DNA of 64,000 bases from JBLHKS01 sp047620505 (GTDB lineage Bacteria > Verrucomicrobiota > Verrucomicrobiia > Verrucomicrobiales > DEV007), in assembly GCA_047620505.1 (NCBI GenBank), contig JBLHKS010000010.1, positions 12,126 to 76,125 on the forward strand, read 5' to 3'. The stretch's first letter is position 1, and every line of letters begins with the position of its first letter. Shown here piece after piece: positions 18,075-26,793 of this stretch. The translations under genes and the position numbers were made by a program. A model generated the notes under the pieces. It saw only the letters and a list, made by a program, of their open reading frames with translations. It did no database searches and had not been told where the DNA came from.

Positions 18075-21000
18075 TTGTCGGACCTGACCCAGCCCAAACT
18101 TTCGACGCTGCTCTCCAAGCGGCTGCACAAGATTTTTAAAGCCCCGAGCGGTTTTCCGAACGTCCAGTTTGACTGGGTCTCGGAAGAGAACGGGTCCAAA
18201 TTGACTCGCCTTGAAGCGAGCGCGCCCGGTTCCTGGGAGTTGCCTCACGAGCGTCGCGTTCACGATGTCGTCCTGAAAGCGAGCGTCCCGGTCGAGGCAC
18301 CGGAGCTCCAGACTTCCGTTACGTTGGATGCGGATTTTGAGCTCGGGCCGCATCGTTTTCACGGGACTGCGGAGTTTCCAGGTGAGTTCGAGTTCACCGC
18401 GAAACTGTCTAATTTCGCGCTGGAACACTTTCTTCAATCGATGGCCTCGGCCTCTGACCTGCTCGAGACAATTCCGGCTTTCTGGTTTAGTGAGGCCGAC
18501 CTGGTCTTCAATCCGGCGACCGTCGCGTTCCAGTTTCGCGGCCGGGTCGATCGCGACTGGAAACTACCGATCGGCATCAAAGGTCTGGCTCTGACCGAGA
18601 TCGAAGTAACTCTGAGCCGCGAGGCTGGACGGCCGATGACCGCGCCGATTCTGGGCGAACTTCGTGGATTTTTGACCTTGGCCGACGCCCGAATTCCGGT
18701 CACTCACGTTTTGGGCGCGCCCGTGGCTTCTTTCACTGGTCAGGCGAGCAAACTCGACGTTTCTCAGCTCATTGAGCAGCTCTGTGACGCCTCAGCCTCT
18801 CGACGAATTCCCTTTCTCTATCAGCAGCTGCTGGGGCAAACGGCGATCAGAATTTCTGTCGAGCAGCGCACAGTTTTTCTCCAAGGTGAGGCCACCGGCA
18901 ATTTTGGCCCAAGCGCATGGTTAATCGAAAAGCGCGGCGGGATTTGGGGCTACAGCCTTTCGCCGGTGCTTCCTTCCGATTGGAAACTCTCGCGCCTCGC
19001 GCCATTTCTTTATGAGCTGAACCGGCTGATCCTGACAGACCCACAATTGACGATCAGTTTGTTTGATGATCGAGCCGAGTTTTTCCCCCAATGGCCGTCG
19101 GATTCGAAGGATCAGATTCGAGCCGGAATCAACCTCGTTGCCGAAGTCGGGCTGAGCGGTTTGCGAGAGCTGGAGACGCTCGCGAAGGTGTGCCGATTGA
19201 ACGGAAAGATCAGAATGTTGGGAACGCTGGCGGACCGGCCGACTGGACGCGAACTCGTCCTGGAATCGCCGCTAACGCGGTTCCGCGTCGGTGAAATCGG
19301 CGAGATTTCTGATCCGGTTTTGAGTCTTCGCCAAACGACGGACCGACCGTGCGAAATCGCAGTTGATGGGCCGGTAAAATTCCAGCTTTCCGACAGCGAA
19401 ACTCTCGCGTTTGACGGCCGAGCTGTGGTGAGCGGCGATCAGGTCGAACTCTCAGCAATGCTAAGCAAACCGCTGAAGGAACCTTTCGGGATTCGTGGCG
19501 CGAAGATCGAACGATTGCAGCTCGAAGTCGTGAACAATCCCTACACGGGCGAAACCGGATTTCACCTCGCTGGTCGCGCGCGGCTTGGGCCGATTCAGGG
19601 TTCGGCTAGAGTTTTCTGGAGCGAAGGGGTTTCGTCTTATCAGCTGCGTTTGGCGTTCGATGTCTTGCCGATTGCGGTGATTCTTTCCGAGCTCGCGCCG
19701 AAGGGAGTCAAGATTCCAGCTGAGGTTCGCGGGGCGCTCGAAGGCGGATTCCGCGAGGTAGAAATCACCGCGACGCGTGGGGCGACCGCGATCCGAGCCA
19801 AGCTTCAGCTTTTCGGCAAACCGGGCAATTTTCACGGGACTTTCGGCGAGGATTCCGGGTTACGAGCGTTCGGCAGTTTTGAACCGCTGCACTGGATGCG
19901 AATCGCGGGCGGACGGCACGTTTTTGAGCTGACTCGCGGCGAACCAGAGGCTTTTTCGGAGATCGATCCGGACGCGGTTGGCTCCTTCCCAGGCGGTGAG
20001 TCGGGCCCGCTAATTCGACTAGCGTTAGGCACGGAAAAGCCGGGCGTTCAACTCGCGGCTCAAGCGACTCTTTTCGCCGAGTTCACTCGTCCGGTTTTTG
20101 CCGAGTCGACGCGGAAAGGCGCGACGTTTCCGTATCGATTTGAGAACGAACAACTCAATCTCGACCTTCAATGCCAGGTTGACGAAACTGGCTTCACAGC
20201 GAACGGCGAGATCGCGTTCGGTGTCGACACGCGCTTCGATCTGGTCGAGCCGAAGAGTGGCTGCCAGTTCGCCAGCCTGCAATTTGAAGCGCGCCTGAAG
20301 GCGAAACTAGCTCTAGTGATTGGCGTGAATTTTGAGGCCAATCTGACCGGTGAACTCGATTGGCGCGGCAACAAAATTCCGGTGGCGAAAATCGTCCTGA
20401 CCGAGACACCAACCAAGTTCGCGGATTTCCAACTCGCAGTCGTCGAGGTGCTTCGCGAGCGCGCTTTTTCGATGCTTTTCAAATCGAGCCTGGGCCAGAC
20501 GGCGACTTTCTTCGGCGCGGTCCGAGATGGCTGGGTCCAAACGGGCCGAGCGCTTGAGCTGTCGGCTTCGCAACTGACTCAAGCGCTTCGAAACGCGCTC
20601 GGGCCGACCGCAACGGACGTAACCGCGATCCTGCGCGAACTCGGATTTTCCTGGGTTGAGATCGCGATGGCGCTTTCCGAGCAGTTTCGATTCAACGTCG
20701 ACGCCGTTGCTAAGCCGATGAAGCAGACCGGCGCGTCCGCGAACGAAATCGCCGAGGTTCTCTACGTCGTTTTTACCTCGGGAGCGGACGCCTGCGCGGT
20801 CGCTCTGCGGGGCGCTGGATTCGATCACCTGCAGATCGGCACGGCGCTTCATCTCGCGGGAGACGCGCCGCCGGTCCAGTTGGCGAAAGCGCTGCGCGGA
20901 TCTGGAAGCGACTCAAACGAGATCGTTCAGGTGCTGAGGTCGGTTTGTCAGGTTTCGCTGGAAATCGCCTACCGCGCGATTCACGACGCCGGTTTCAAGG

Positions 21001-21149
21001 CGCTCGACGCGATGAATGCGTTGCGTGGAATCTGCGATACGGATCGATCGGAAACCGAGCAGCTGCTGGCTCAAGCCGGTTGGGGAGCGAGGGAAGTTCG
21101 GGTGACCATCGACAAATCTTTCGAGACGCTCGGTGGGATGTTTGGCTGA
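18075..21149 (+). CDS. Large protein of unknown function with C-terminal helical repeats
   Basis: I do not recognise this 1024-residue protein. The best start is a TTG at 18075; no ATG occurs in frame until about residue 123. There is no signal peptide or membrane segment. Residues 1-800 look beta-rich, with many alternating hydrophobic stretches and G-x-[AV]-x-[FL] patterns. From about 830 to 1015 there is a run of short alpha-helical repeats of the form A-L-R-x-x-G-x-x-x-x-E-I-A-x-x-L, about 30 residues each. It follows the Aas-like gene by 113 bp on the same strand and may be co-transcribed with it. Two dispersed palindromes lie within it. Confidence 0.75.
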   Translation: MSDLTQPKLSTLLSKRLHKIFKAPSGFPNVQFDWVSEENGSKLTRLEASAPGSWELPHERRVHDVVLKASVPVEAPELQTSVTLDADFELGPHRFHGTAEFPGEFEFTAKLSNFALEHFLQSMASASDLLETIPAFWFSEADLVFNPATVAFQFRGRVDRDWKLPIGIKGLALTEIEVTLSREAGRPMTAPILGELRGFLTLADARIPVTHVLGAPVASFTGQASKLDVSQLIEQLCDASASRRIPFLYQQLLGQTAIRISVEQRTVFLQGEATGNFGPSAWLIEKRGGIWGYSLSPVLPSDWKLSRLAPFLYELNRLILTDPQLTISLFDDRAEFFPQWPSDSKDQIRAGINLVAEVGLSGLRELETLAKVCRLNGKIRMLGTLADRPTGRELVLESPLTRFRVGEIGEISDPVLSLRQTTDRPCEIAVDGPVKFQLSDSETLAFDGRAVVSGDQVELSAMLSKPLKEPFGIRGAKIERLQLEVVNNPYTGETGFHLAGRARLGPIQGSARVFWSEGVSSYQLRLAFDVLPIAVILSELAPKGVKIPAEVRGALEGGFREVEITATRGATAIRAKLQLFGKPGNFHGTFGEDSGLRAFGSFEPLHWMRIAGGRHVFELTRGEPEAFSEIDPDAVGSFPGGESGPLIRLALGTEKPGVQLAAQATLFAEFTRPVFAESTRKGATFPYRFENEQLNLDLQCQVDETGFTANGEIAFGVDTRFDLVEPKSGCQFASLQFEARLKAKLALVIGVNFEANLTGELDWRGNKIPVAKIVLTETPTKFADFQLAVVEVLRERAFSMLFKSSLGQTATFFGAVRDGWVQTGRALELSASQLTQALRNALGPTATDVTAILRELGFSWVEIAMALSEQFRFNVDAVAKPMKQTGASANEIAEVLYVVFTSGADACAVALRGAGFDHLQIGTALHLAGDAPPVQLAKALRGSGSDSNEIVQVLRSVCQVSLEIAYRAIHDAGFKALDAMNALRGICDTDRSETEQLLAQAGWGAREVRVTIDKSFETLGGMFG

Positions 21150-21192
21150 GTTTTCGGTTTAAGTTTTCGGTTTTGAGGCTCCGTTTGATGGC

Positions 21193-21939
21193 TTGAAACT
21201 CCAAGGCAAACGCATCCTCGTCACTGGCGGCACTCGTGGAATCGGGCGCGCGATCGTCGACCGAATCATAGCTGAAGGCGCGGCCCGCGTCGTCGTCGCG
21301 TCGGAGGTCGAGAATCCGGAAAATCCGCCTGCAGGCGTCGACTACTTCAAGTGCGACACCGGTTCTGAGGACGAACCAACGCAACTCGTCCGCGATGCGC
21401 ATGAGAAGATGGGCGGGCTCGATGGCCTGGTCCATTGCGCTGGCGTTTACCCGGAAGCGAAGCCGGGCGAGAAGAGCCGGGTTCAGCTCTGGAATGAATC
21501 GGTTAACATCAAGGCAAGGGGCGGCTACCTGCTGGCTTTGGAATTTGTGAAGTTGGCGACGCCCGGGGCGAGCTTTGTTGGGGTGACTTCGATCAACGCG
21601 ATCCAATCGGAGCCTGACCACCTCGCCTACGATCCAGCTTGCGCTGCGTTTGGCGGAGTCATCCGTTCGTTCGCCGTTCACTACGCGCCGAATTTCCGGT
21701 TTAACGCGCTCGCGCCTGGTTTGATCCACACTCAACTAACCGACATCGTCGCCGCGACCCCGGCCTTTCATCAGCACGCCTGCGAAAACATTCCGCTGGG
21801 TCGAATGGGCAAGCCCGAAGAATGCGCCGGAGCTGCGGTTTTTCTGCTCAGCGATGACTCGGCTTACATCACTGGGGACACGATTTTCGTCGACGGCGGG
21901 ATCCAGGCAAATCAGATGTCGAAGCCCAAGGCTGGCTAG
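21193..21939 (+). CDS. Short-chain dehydrogenase/reductase lacking the catalytic lysine
   Basis: The 248-residue protein has the classical SDR fold: cofactor loop T-G-G-T-R-G-I-G at residues 11-18, N-x-K and S133. The expected Y-x-x-x-K catalytic pair reads Tyr146-D-P-A-Cys150, so the lysine is replaced by cysteine. The C-terminus ends with the family-typical I-F-V-D-G-G. The start is TTG at 21193; the nearby ATG at 21188 runs into a stop after two codons. It may be a non-catalytic or altered-specificity SDR; NAD(P) preference cannot be assigned. Confidence 0.88.
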   Translation: MKLQGKRILVTGGTRGIGRAIVDRIIAEGAARVVVASEVENPENPPAGVDYFKCDTGSEDEPTQLVRDAHEKMGGLDGLVHCAGVYPEAKPGEKSRVQLWNESVNIKARGGYLLALEFVKLATPGASFVGVTSINAIQSEPDHLAYDPACAAFGGVIRSFAVHYAPNFRFNALAPGLIHTQLTDIVAATPAFHQHACENIPLGRMGKPEECAGAAVFLLSDDSAYITGDTIFVDGGIQANQMSKPKAG

Positions 21940-21943
21940 CGGC

Positions 21944-22636
21944 TTACGGTTGTTCAGGCTTCGGCGGATCGCCTTTCCAAGTCGTGAAGACCACTTTTCC
22001 GTCAGCCAATTTCACGGATTTCAGCTGCTTCAGAACCGGCCTCAAATTTGGATTTTCAGCATCGAATCGAAGCAGCTCCAATTTGCTGAACATCTCGATA
22101 TAGTTCTGATTTACCGGCCCTTTTTCCGCGTCGATAGCCAATAGCCTAAGCAGCCAAATGTCTTCAATTTCATTTGGCTTGAAGTAGTAGGTTCCATTCA
22201 CGTAGCGACGGCCAAAAGGCAGCTTGCGAACTTCCTGGCTCATTTGAATCTCAATCGCTGATGACGAGATTTTTGCGATCCGCGCGAGCCCGCGAAAATC
22301 GGCGAGAAGCGGCTGAGTCATGATCAGCCCATTGAATTCGTCGACGCTCAGCTCGACCACGGTTTCCTCTTTCTTCTCAGACGCGATCGCGAGAATTTTC
22401 AGCTTCGTTTCCAGAAGCGCGACCGTTTCGGCGGACGGCGGATCGATCGGATACGACTTCCGCTCATCCTCAGCAAACTTCGCGATCTCCGCATTCTGGC
22501 TGATCCCTACGTAAATCGTCCAGATCGCCAACCCGATGAACATCAGCGCCGCGATCGAACAACCGAGCCCAGCAAAGCCAGCCATTCCAGCGCCCGGTTC
22601 CTGCTCTTCATCCGAATCTTTCAACTTTTCAGCCAT
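21944..22636 (-). CDS. Single-pass membrane protein of unknown function
   Basis: The 230-residue protein starts with an acidic cytoplasmic stretch, then a Gly/Ala-rich membrane helix (about residues 19-47), then a soluble domain. I recognise no motif. It converges on the SDR gene with 4 bp between the ends and lies 25 bp downstream of the SolA-like gene on the same strand, so it is probably the second gene of that transcript. Confidence 0.78.
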   Translation of the reverse strand: MAEKLKDSDEEQEPGAGMAGFAGLGCSIAALMFIGLAIWTIYVGISQNAEIAKFAEDERKSYPIDPPSAETVALLETKLKILAIASEKKEETVVELSVDEFNGLIMTQPLLADFRGLARIAKISSSAIEIQMSQEVRKLPFGRRYVNGTYYFKPNEIEDIWLLRLLAIDAEKGPVNQNYIEMFSKLELLRFDAENPNLRPVLKQLKSVKLADGKVVFTTWKGDPPKPEQP

Positions 22637-22661
22637 GCGCGACCGAACGTCATCTCGCCGA

Positions 22662-23801
22662 TCACGGCAACCCGGAATTCGTAAACCTCGACGCGCTGAG
22701 AAAGCCGATCGCCAATTCGGGCTCTTCGTGATTGATTAGCTGCGCGAGGACTTTTCCGAGGACCGAAGCCATCTTGAATCCGTGCCCTGACAAACCGGCA
22801 GCGAAGACCACATTCGGATGATCCGGATGCCGATCGATGATGAAATGGTCGTCCGGCGAGCTCGTGTAGAAACAGACATCGTGGCGGGTCGCGCGGCTGG
22901 AGACGCTTGGAATGTGCTCGCGTAGAAAACTCTGAACGCGCCTAAAATCTCGGGGCTCCAGCGGACGTTCGTCGTTGAGAGGATCGGTGATTTCCGTGCC
23001 GCCGCTGTGCTCGGAGACTTTCAGGCCGAGCTCGTCGATCTTCGGGAATCCGTAAAAATAGCCGTCGCTGGTCTCGTAGAAAAATCCAGGAAACCCGCGT
23101 GAGTCCGAGGTCGAGTCGTCACTCTCGAACCAGTGCAGGTGCTTGCGCAGAATCCGAAGCGGGATGCCGAGTTCGCCCAGCAGCTGCTGGCTCCACGCCC
23201 CAGCGCAAATCACGAGCGACCCAGCCGAAAAGTCACCTTCGCTCGTCCTGACAAGCACCCCATCGCCGCTCGCTTCCCAGCCCAAAACCTCGACGCCGCT
23301 CCTCAGCTCCGCGCCGAGTTTCCGTGCTTCATCGAGATGCGCCAGCACGGAGCGCTCGACGAAAAGAAACCCCGCTTCGCGCTCGAAAACCGCGCGCTGC
23401 CCTTCCGGCAATCGCAGGGCCGGGAATCGACTGGCGAACTCCGCTTCATCGATCGTCTCAACATCGAGATCATGCTCGCGAGCCGCATTGAGCACGTTCG
23501 GAACGATCACCCCGTCTGGCGGCCCGACGGCCACCAGACCGCACTCGCGGTAGAGCTCAGCGCCCTGACAAACCTCCAAATTTCGCCAAAGATCGTAGGC
23601 TCGAGCCAGCAGCGGCACGTAGTCCGGGTGCTCAAAGTAGGCCTTGCGGATGATCCGAGTTTCTCCATGCGAACTTCCGCGATCATGCCCGCCCGGAAAG
23701 CGATCGAGCCCGAGAACGCGCAAACCGCGTTTCGCCAGATGCAGGCAGGCCGCGCTCCCCACGCCGCCGGTTCCAATCACGATCGTATCGAAGTTGTTCA
23801 C
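22662..23801 (-). CDS. solA: FAD-dependent amine oxidase, SolA/monomeric sarcosine oxidase type
   Basis: The protein has 379 residues, the usual length of monomeric sarcosine oxidase and N-methyltryptophan oxidase. The FAD-binding G-T-G-G-V-G-S-A-A is at residues 10-18. The C-terminal C-F-Y-T-x-x-P-D-x-H-F-I-I-D block (near 308) includes the cysteine that binds flavin covalently in the family. It should oxidise a secondary amine such as an N-methyl amino acid, releasing hydrogen peroxide. The start is GTG at 23801. One full 14-bp dispersed palindrome lies inside (Q-Q-L-L). The gene symbol reflects family resemblance, not proven substrate. Confidence 0.85.
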   Translation of the reverse strand: MNNFDTIVIGTGGVGSAACLHLAKRGLRVLGLDRFPGGHDRGSSHGETRIIRKAYFEHPDYVPLLARAYDLWRNLEVCQGAELYRECGLVAVGPPDGVIVPNVLNAAREHDLDVETIDEAEFASRFPALRLPEGQRAVFEREAGFLFVERSVLAHLDEARKLGAELRSGVEVLGWEASGDGVLVRTSEGDFSAGSLVICAGAWSQQLLGELGIPLRILRKHLHWFESDDSTSDSRGFPGFFYETSDGYFYGFPKIDELGLKVSEHSGGTEITDPLNDERPLEPRDFRRVQSFLREHIPSVSSRATRHDVCFYTSSPDDHFIIDRHPDHPNVVFAAGLSGHGFKMASVLGKVLAQLINHEEPELAIGFLSASRFTNSGLP

Positions 23802-23846
23802 TGCTTGACCATTCCAAAACAGAATCGAAATCGCAAACGAGCAAAG

Positions 23847-24294
23847 ATGTCGCGGTCCGTTTTCGCTGCGCTGCCGTTCAAGATCGGGTTTTCGAGAGTT
23901 TATCGAGCGTTCCTCGAGCAGGATCTTCAGAACAAGATCGTCTTCGTCGGGGCCGGCAGACTCGGGTTTCCGGCGGCCGCGCTTTTCGCTTTTGCGCTCG
24001 ACTGCGACCTGATCGGAGTGGCTGATGCGCGGCCTCGACCCGACGTTGAAGGCTGCGCGCCTCGCAAACTACGTCGTCACGCTGCGACACGAGTTGATTC
24101 GGCTGAGCAACTCCTGCGGTGTCGAGCATCCGGTTTCGGTGACTACGAACGATTTTGAGATTCTCGATGGCCAGCTCGGTTCCTCGACGATTCGCGATAT
24201 TTTCAGCTACGACGGCCACCCAGCGGTTCCGCGAGCAGGCGACATCGCCGCGGTGAGCAAGCTCATGCCGACTGGCCGAATTCGCATTCGCTGA
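23847..24294 (+). pseudogene. Remnant of FMN-binding glutamate synthase-family protein
   Basis: Two adjacent frames encode C-terminal pieces of the GltB-like FMN domain family. The first (from 23847) reads R-V-Y-R-A-F-L-E-Q-D followed by G-A-G-R-L-G-F-P and L-I-G-V-A. From about 24027 a second frame continues with R-G-L-D-P-T-L-K and A-N-Y-V, ending at 24294. In intact homologues about 30 residues including the Cys-rich iron-sulfur segment separate these two blocks, so there is an internal deletion with a frame change. The N-terminal 300 or so residues are also missing. It is therefore a decayed gene. Confidence 0.78.
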
Positions 24295-24377
24295 CCCGCC
24301 GCCGATGGCCCGTTCAATTGATAGATTCGGCGCCCGAGTCCGTGTTTGAATCACATCGAATTGCACCTCGTCCCAAA

Positions 24378-26759
24378 ATGAAACGCATCCTAATTTTTCT
24401 CTCAATCGCCCTGATTTTCAGCGGTGTCTCCCAGGCTGAGCCCCTGGTCTCCAACGCCATTTCCGCCAAAACAGCGGAGCAGCTGAAGAAGATGGCTCCG
24501 GAAGATCGGATCGACTACCTCGTCGCGGCGAATCTGGAAAAGCAGGGCCTGAAGCCTTACGGCGAGATCGACAACGAGACTTTCGTCCGCCGAGTCTACG
24601 TCAGCATCATCGGCCGGGTTCCGACGATTGAGGAAGCTGAGGCGTTTCACGGGATGGAGTATCCGAACAAGCGCGAGGTCCTGATCCAGCAGCTGCTGGA
24701 GAGCGAAGGCTACGTTTCGAACGCTTACAATTTCTGGGCGGACATTTTGCGGATCAACTCGAGGCTCGGGACGGGCGCGACGCAGGCCGAGTACGCTTAC
24801 CAGATCTGGCTGAAAAGCGGGCTGCGCGAAAACAAGCCTTACGACGAAATGGTGCGCGAACTGGTCAGCGCTCGCGGAAATGTCTGGGAGAACGGCGCGA
24901 CCGGCTACTACCAGCGTGATCGCGGAATGCCGCTGGACAACATGTCGAACACCGTGCGGATTTTCCTCGGCGTCCGGCTCGAATGCGCCCAGTGCCACAA
25001 TCATCCGTTCGATACGTGGACGCAGATGGATTACTACAAAATGGCGGCCTTCAGCTACGGAATGGGCTCGACCGGCTACGCGAACGCCAATCGGACGGCG
25101 ATGGGCAAGGTGATCACGGAGAGAAGAACGGAGGCCTACAAAGAAGCGGTTGGAATCAAAGGATTTCCGGTTCTGAGGAACGAGACCGATATCAAGCGTT
25201 ATGTCGATCGCTGGAAGGAGCGCAAGCAGCTTGAGCCGATGCTCAAGAAGTGGGACTTGAGCGAAAAGAAGTTTGTCGCGACGATCAAAAAGGGCATCGC
25301 GGCGACGGCTAAGATAAATGAAGACTACCAGATGATGCGGAGCGCGGAGAACGAGCTTTACCGCGCGATCCGATACATTTCGGTGGCGGAAAACAAGCGC
25401 GGGCTCAAGCTGCCGCACGATTATCAATACACAGACGCTAAGCCGATGGAAGTCGTGTCCGCTTCGACGATGTTCGGCCCGGATATCGATCTGGAGAACA
25501 TCGAAGTCGATGAGAGCGTGATCGATCGTTATGCCGGATGGTTGACAGCGCGGGACAACCCGACTTTCACACGCGTGATCTCCAACCGCTTGTGGAAACA
25601 CGTTTTCGGTGCCGGAGTTTTCGAGCCAGTCGACGAGTTGACGGACAACACGAAAATTTCGAATCCGGAGCTGCTCGCTTATCTCGAAGGGCTGATGCTG
25701 GAGCTGGATTTCGATCTGAAAGAGTATCTTGAGATTCTTTACAAGACGGAGACCTGGCAGCGCGCGGCGCACGGCGAGGAATTGGTGATGGGCACCGCCT
25801 ATCATTTCCAGGGGCCAACTTTGAAGCGGATGAGCGCTGAGCAGATCTGGGACTCGATCGTTGGTCTGGCTTTGCCGGAAGCCGATGGCTATCGCCCGCG
25901 TTTGAAAACTCAGCTCACGTCGATCGACAAAGCGCGCCTGATCTGGGAGAGCCTCACTGAGCTGACTCCAGAAGAGTACGCCGATATGGTCCTCGAAGTC
26001 GGTGAAAAAATCGCCGAGATCCTTCCGAAGCAGGCCGAAATTCGTGCCGCGCTCGTGAAGGCTCGGATGGAGGAAAAAATGGATCTTTACAACGTGAAGC
26101 GCAAAGAGCTGAGCACACTGACAAGTGAATTGAATCGAACGGTCTCGGAAATCGGCCACAAGAAACTGCACGAAGCGGTGACTGGCGAAGATCTGCTCGC
26201 GGCGCTTGGAATGAGCGAAATGTCGATGGCACCGGGCGAAAACGGGATGGCTGCCGACAAGGTTGTCCTGACCAAATTGCCAAAGCCGGAAATGCCGGCG
26301 CCGCCGGAAGGATTGGATCGGAACCAGCTGAAAACCTGGAAAGCACGTCAAGCCAGCGAGTTAAAGATGTACAACGCGCTCGTCGCCCAGATGGCGCGTG
26401 CGTCCGAGCTCGAATCGCCAGCTCGTCGCGGGCACTTTCTGCGCGAGTTTGGTCAGTCCGATCGTGAAGTGATCGAAAACGCCGGCTACAATGCCTCGGT
26501 CCCGCAAGCGCTGAATTTGCTCAACGGCTCGATCGTCGAGGCGCTGACCAACAAGTTCGCCGTCTTCGGCAGCCGGATTGACGAAGCTGGAACGCCGGAA
26601 GACAAAATCCGGATGATTTTCCAAGCGATGCTGACGCGCGAGCCGACCGAGGGTGAAATGGAACTCGCGAAAGCTGAGATCGAAAAGTCAGGCGAAAAAG
26701 GCTACGAAGGCCTCGTCTGGGCGCTTCTGAACACGCAGCAGTTTCTGTTCGTTCAGTAA
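24378..26759 (+). CDS. DUF1549/DUF1553 secreted protein with CxxCH motif
   Basis: The 793-residue protein starts at 24378, which opens a signal peptide (residues 1-20). The N-terminal DUF1549 region includes F-V-R-R-V-Y-V-S-I-I-G-R and C-A-Q-C-H-N-H-P, a cytochrome-like CxxCH. The C-terminal DUF1553 part ends with the W-A-L-L-N-T-Q-Q-F-L-F block. In between is a charged helical insert (about residues 530-680). These PVC-specific proteins usually pair with DUF1501 partners; none is adjacent here. The function is unknown. It is separated from the glutamate synthase remnant by 83 bp. Confidence 0.88.
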   Translation: MKRILIFLSIALIFSGVSQAEPLVSNAISAKTAEQLKKMAPEDRIDYLVAANLEKQGLKPYGEIDNETFVRRVYVSIIGRVPTIEEAEAFHGMEYPNKREVLIQQLLESEGYVSNAYNFWADILRINSRLGTGATQAEYAYQIWLKSGLRENKPYDEMVRELVSARGNVWENGATGYYQRDRGMPLDNMSNTVRIFLGVRLECAQCHNHPFDTWTQMDYYKMAAFSYGMGSTGYANANRTAMGKVITERRTEAYKEAVGIKGFPVLRNETDIKRYVDRWKERKQLEPMLKKWDLSEKKFVATIKKGIAATAKINEDYQMMRSAENELYRAIRYISVAENKRGLKLPHDYQYTDAKPMEVVSASTMFGPDIDLENIEVDESVIDRYAGWLTARDNPTFTRVISNRLWKHVFGAGVFEPVDELTDNTKISNPELLAYLEGLMLELDFDLKEYLEILYKTETWQRAAHGEELVMGTAYHFQGPTLKRMSAEQIWDSIVGLALPEADGYRPRLKTQLTSIDKARLIWESLTELTPEEYADMVLEVGEKIAEILPKQAEIRAALVKARMEEKMDLYNVKRKELSTLTSELNRTVSEIGHKKLHEAVTGEDLLAALGMSEMSMAPGENGMAADKVVLTKLPKPEMPAPPEGLDRNQLKTWKARQASELKMYNALVAQMARASELESPARRGHFLREFGQSDREVIENAGYNASVPQALNLLNGSIVEALTNKFAVFGSRIDEAGTPEDKIRMIFQAMLTREPTEGEMELAKAEIEKSGEKGYEGLVWALLNTQQFLFVQ

Positions 26760-26793
26760 AAACCGGCGTCGGCCAAATCAGCAGCTGCTCGCG

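Noticed and set aside
23133..24158. A long plus-strand frame across the start of solA
   Set aside because: Its first 700 bases are antisense to the well-supported oxidase. Only the last part matches a real family and is reported as the glutamate synthase remnant.
24402..26351. A 649-codon minus-strand open frame opposite the DUF1549 gene
   Set aside because: It is the mirror of a real gene with clear family motifs and signal peptide. Its own translation is Arg/Phe/His-rich with no domain. Long antisense frames are common here because of codon bias.
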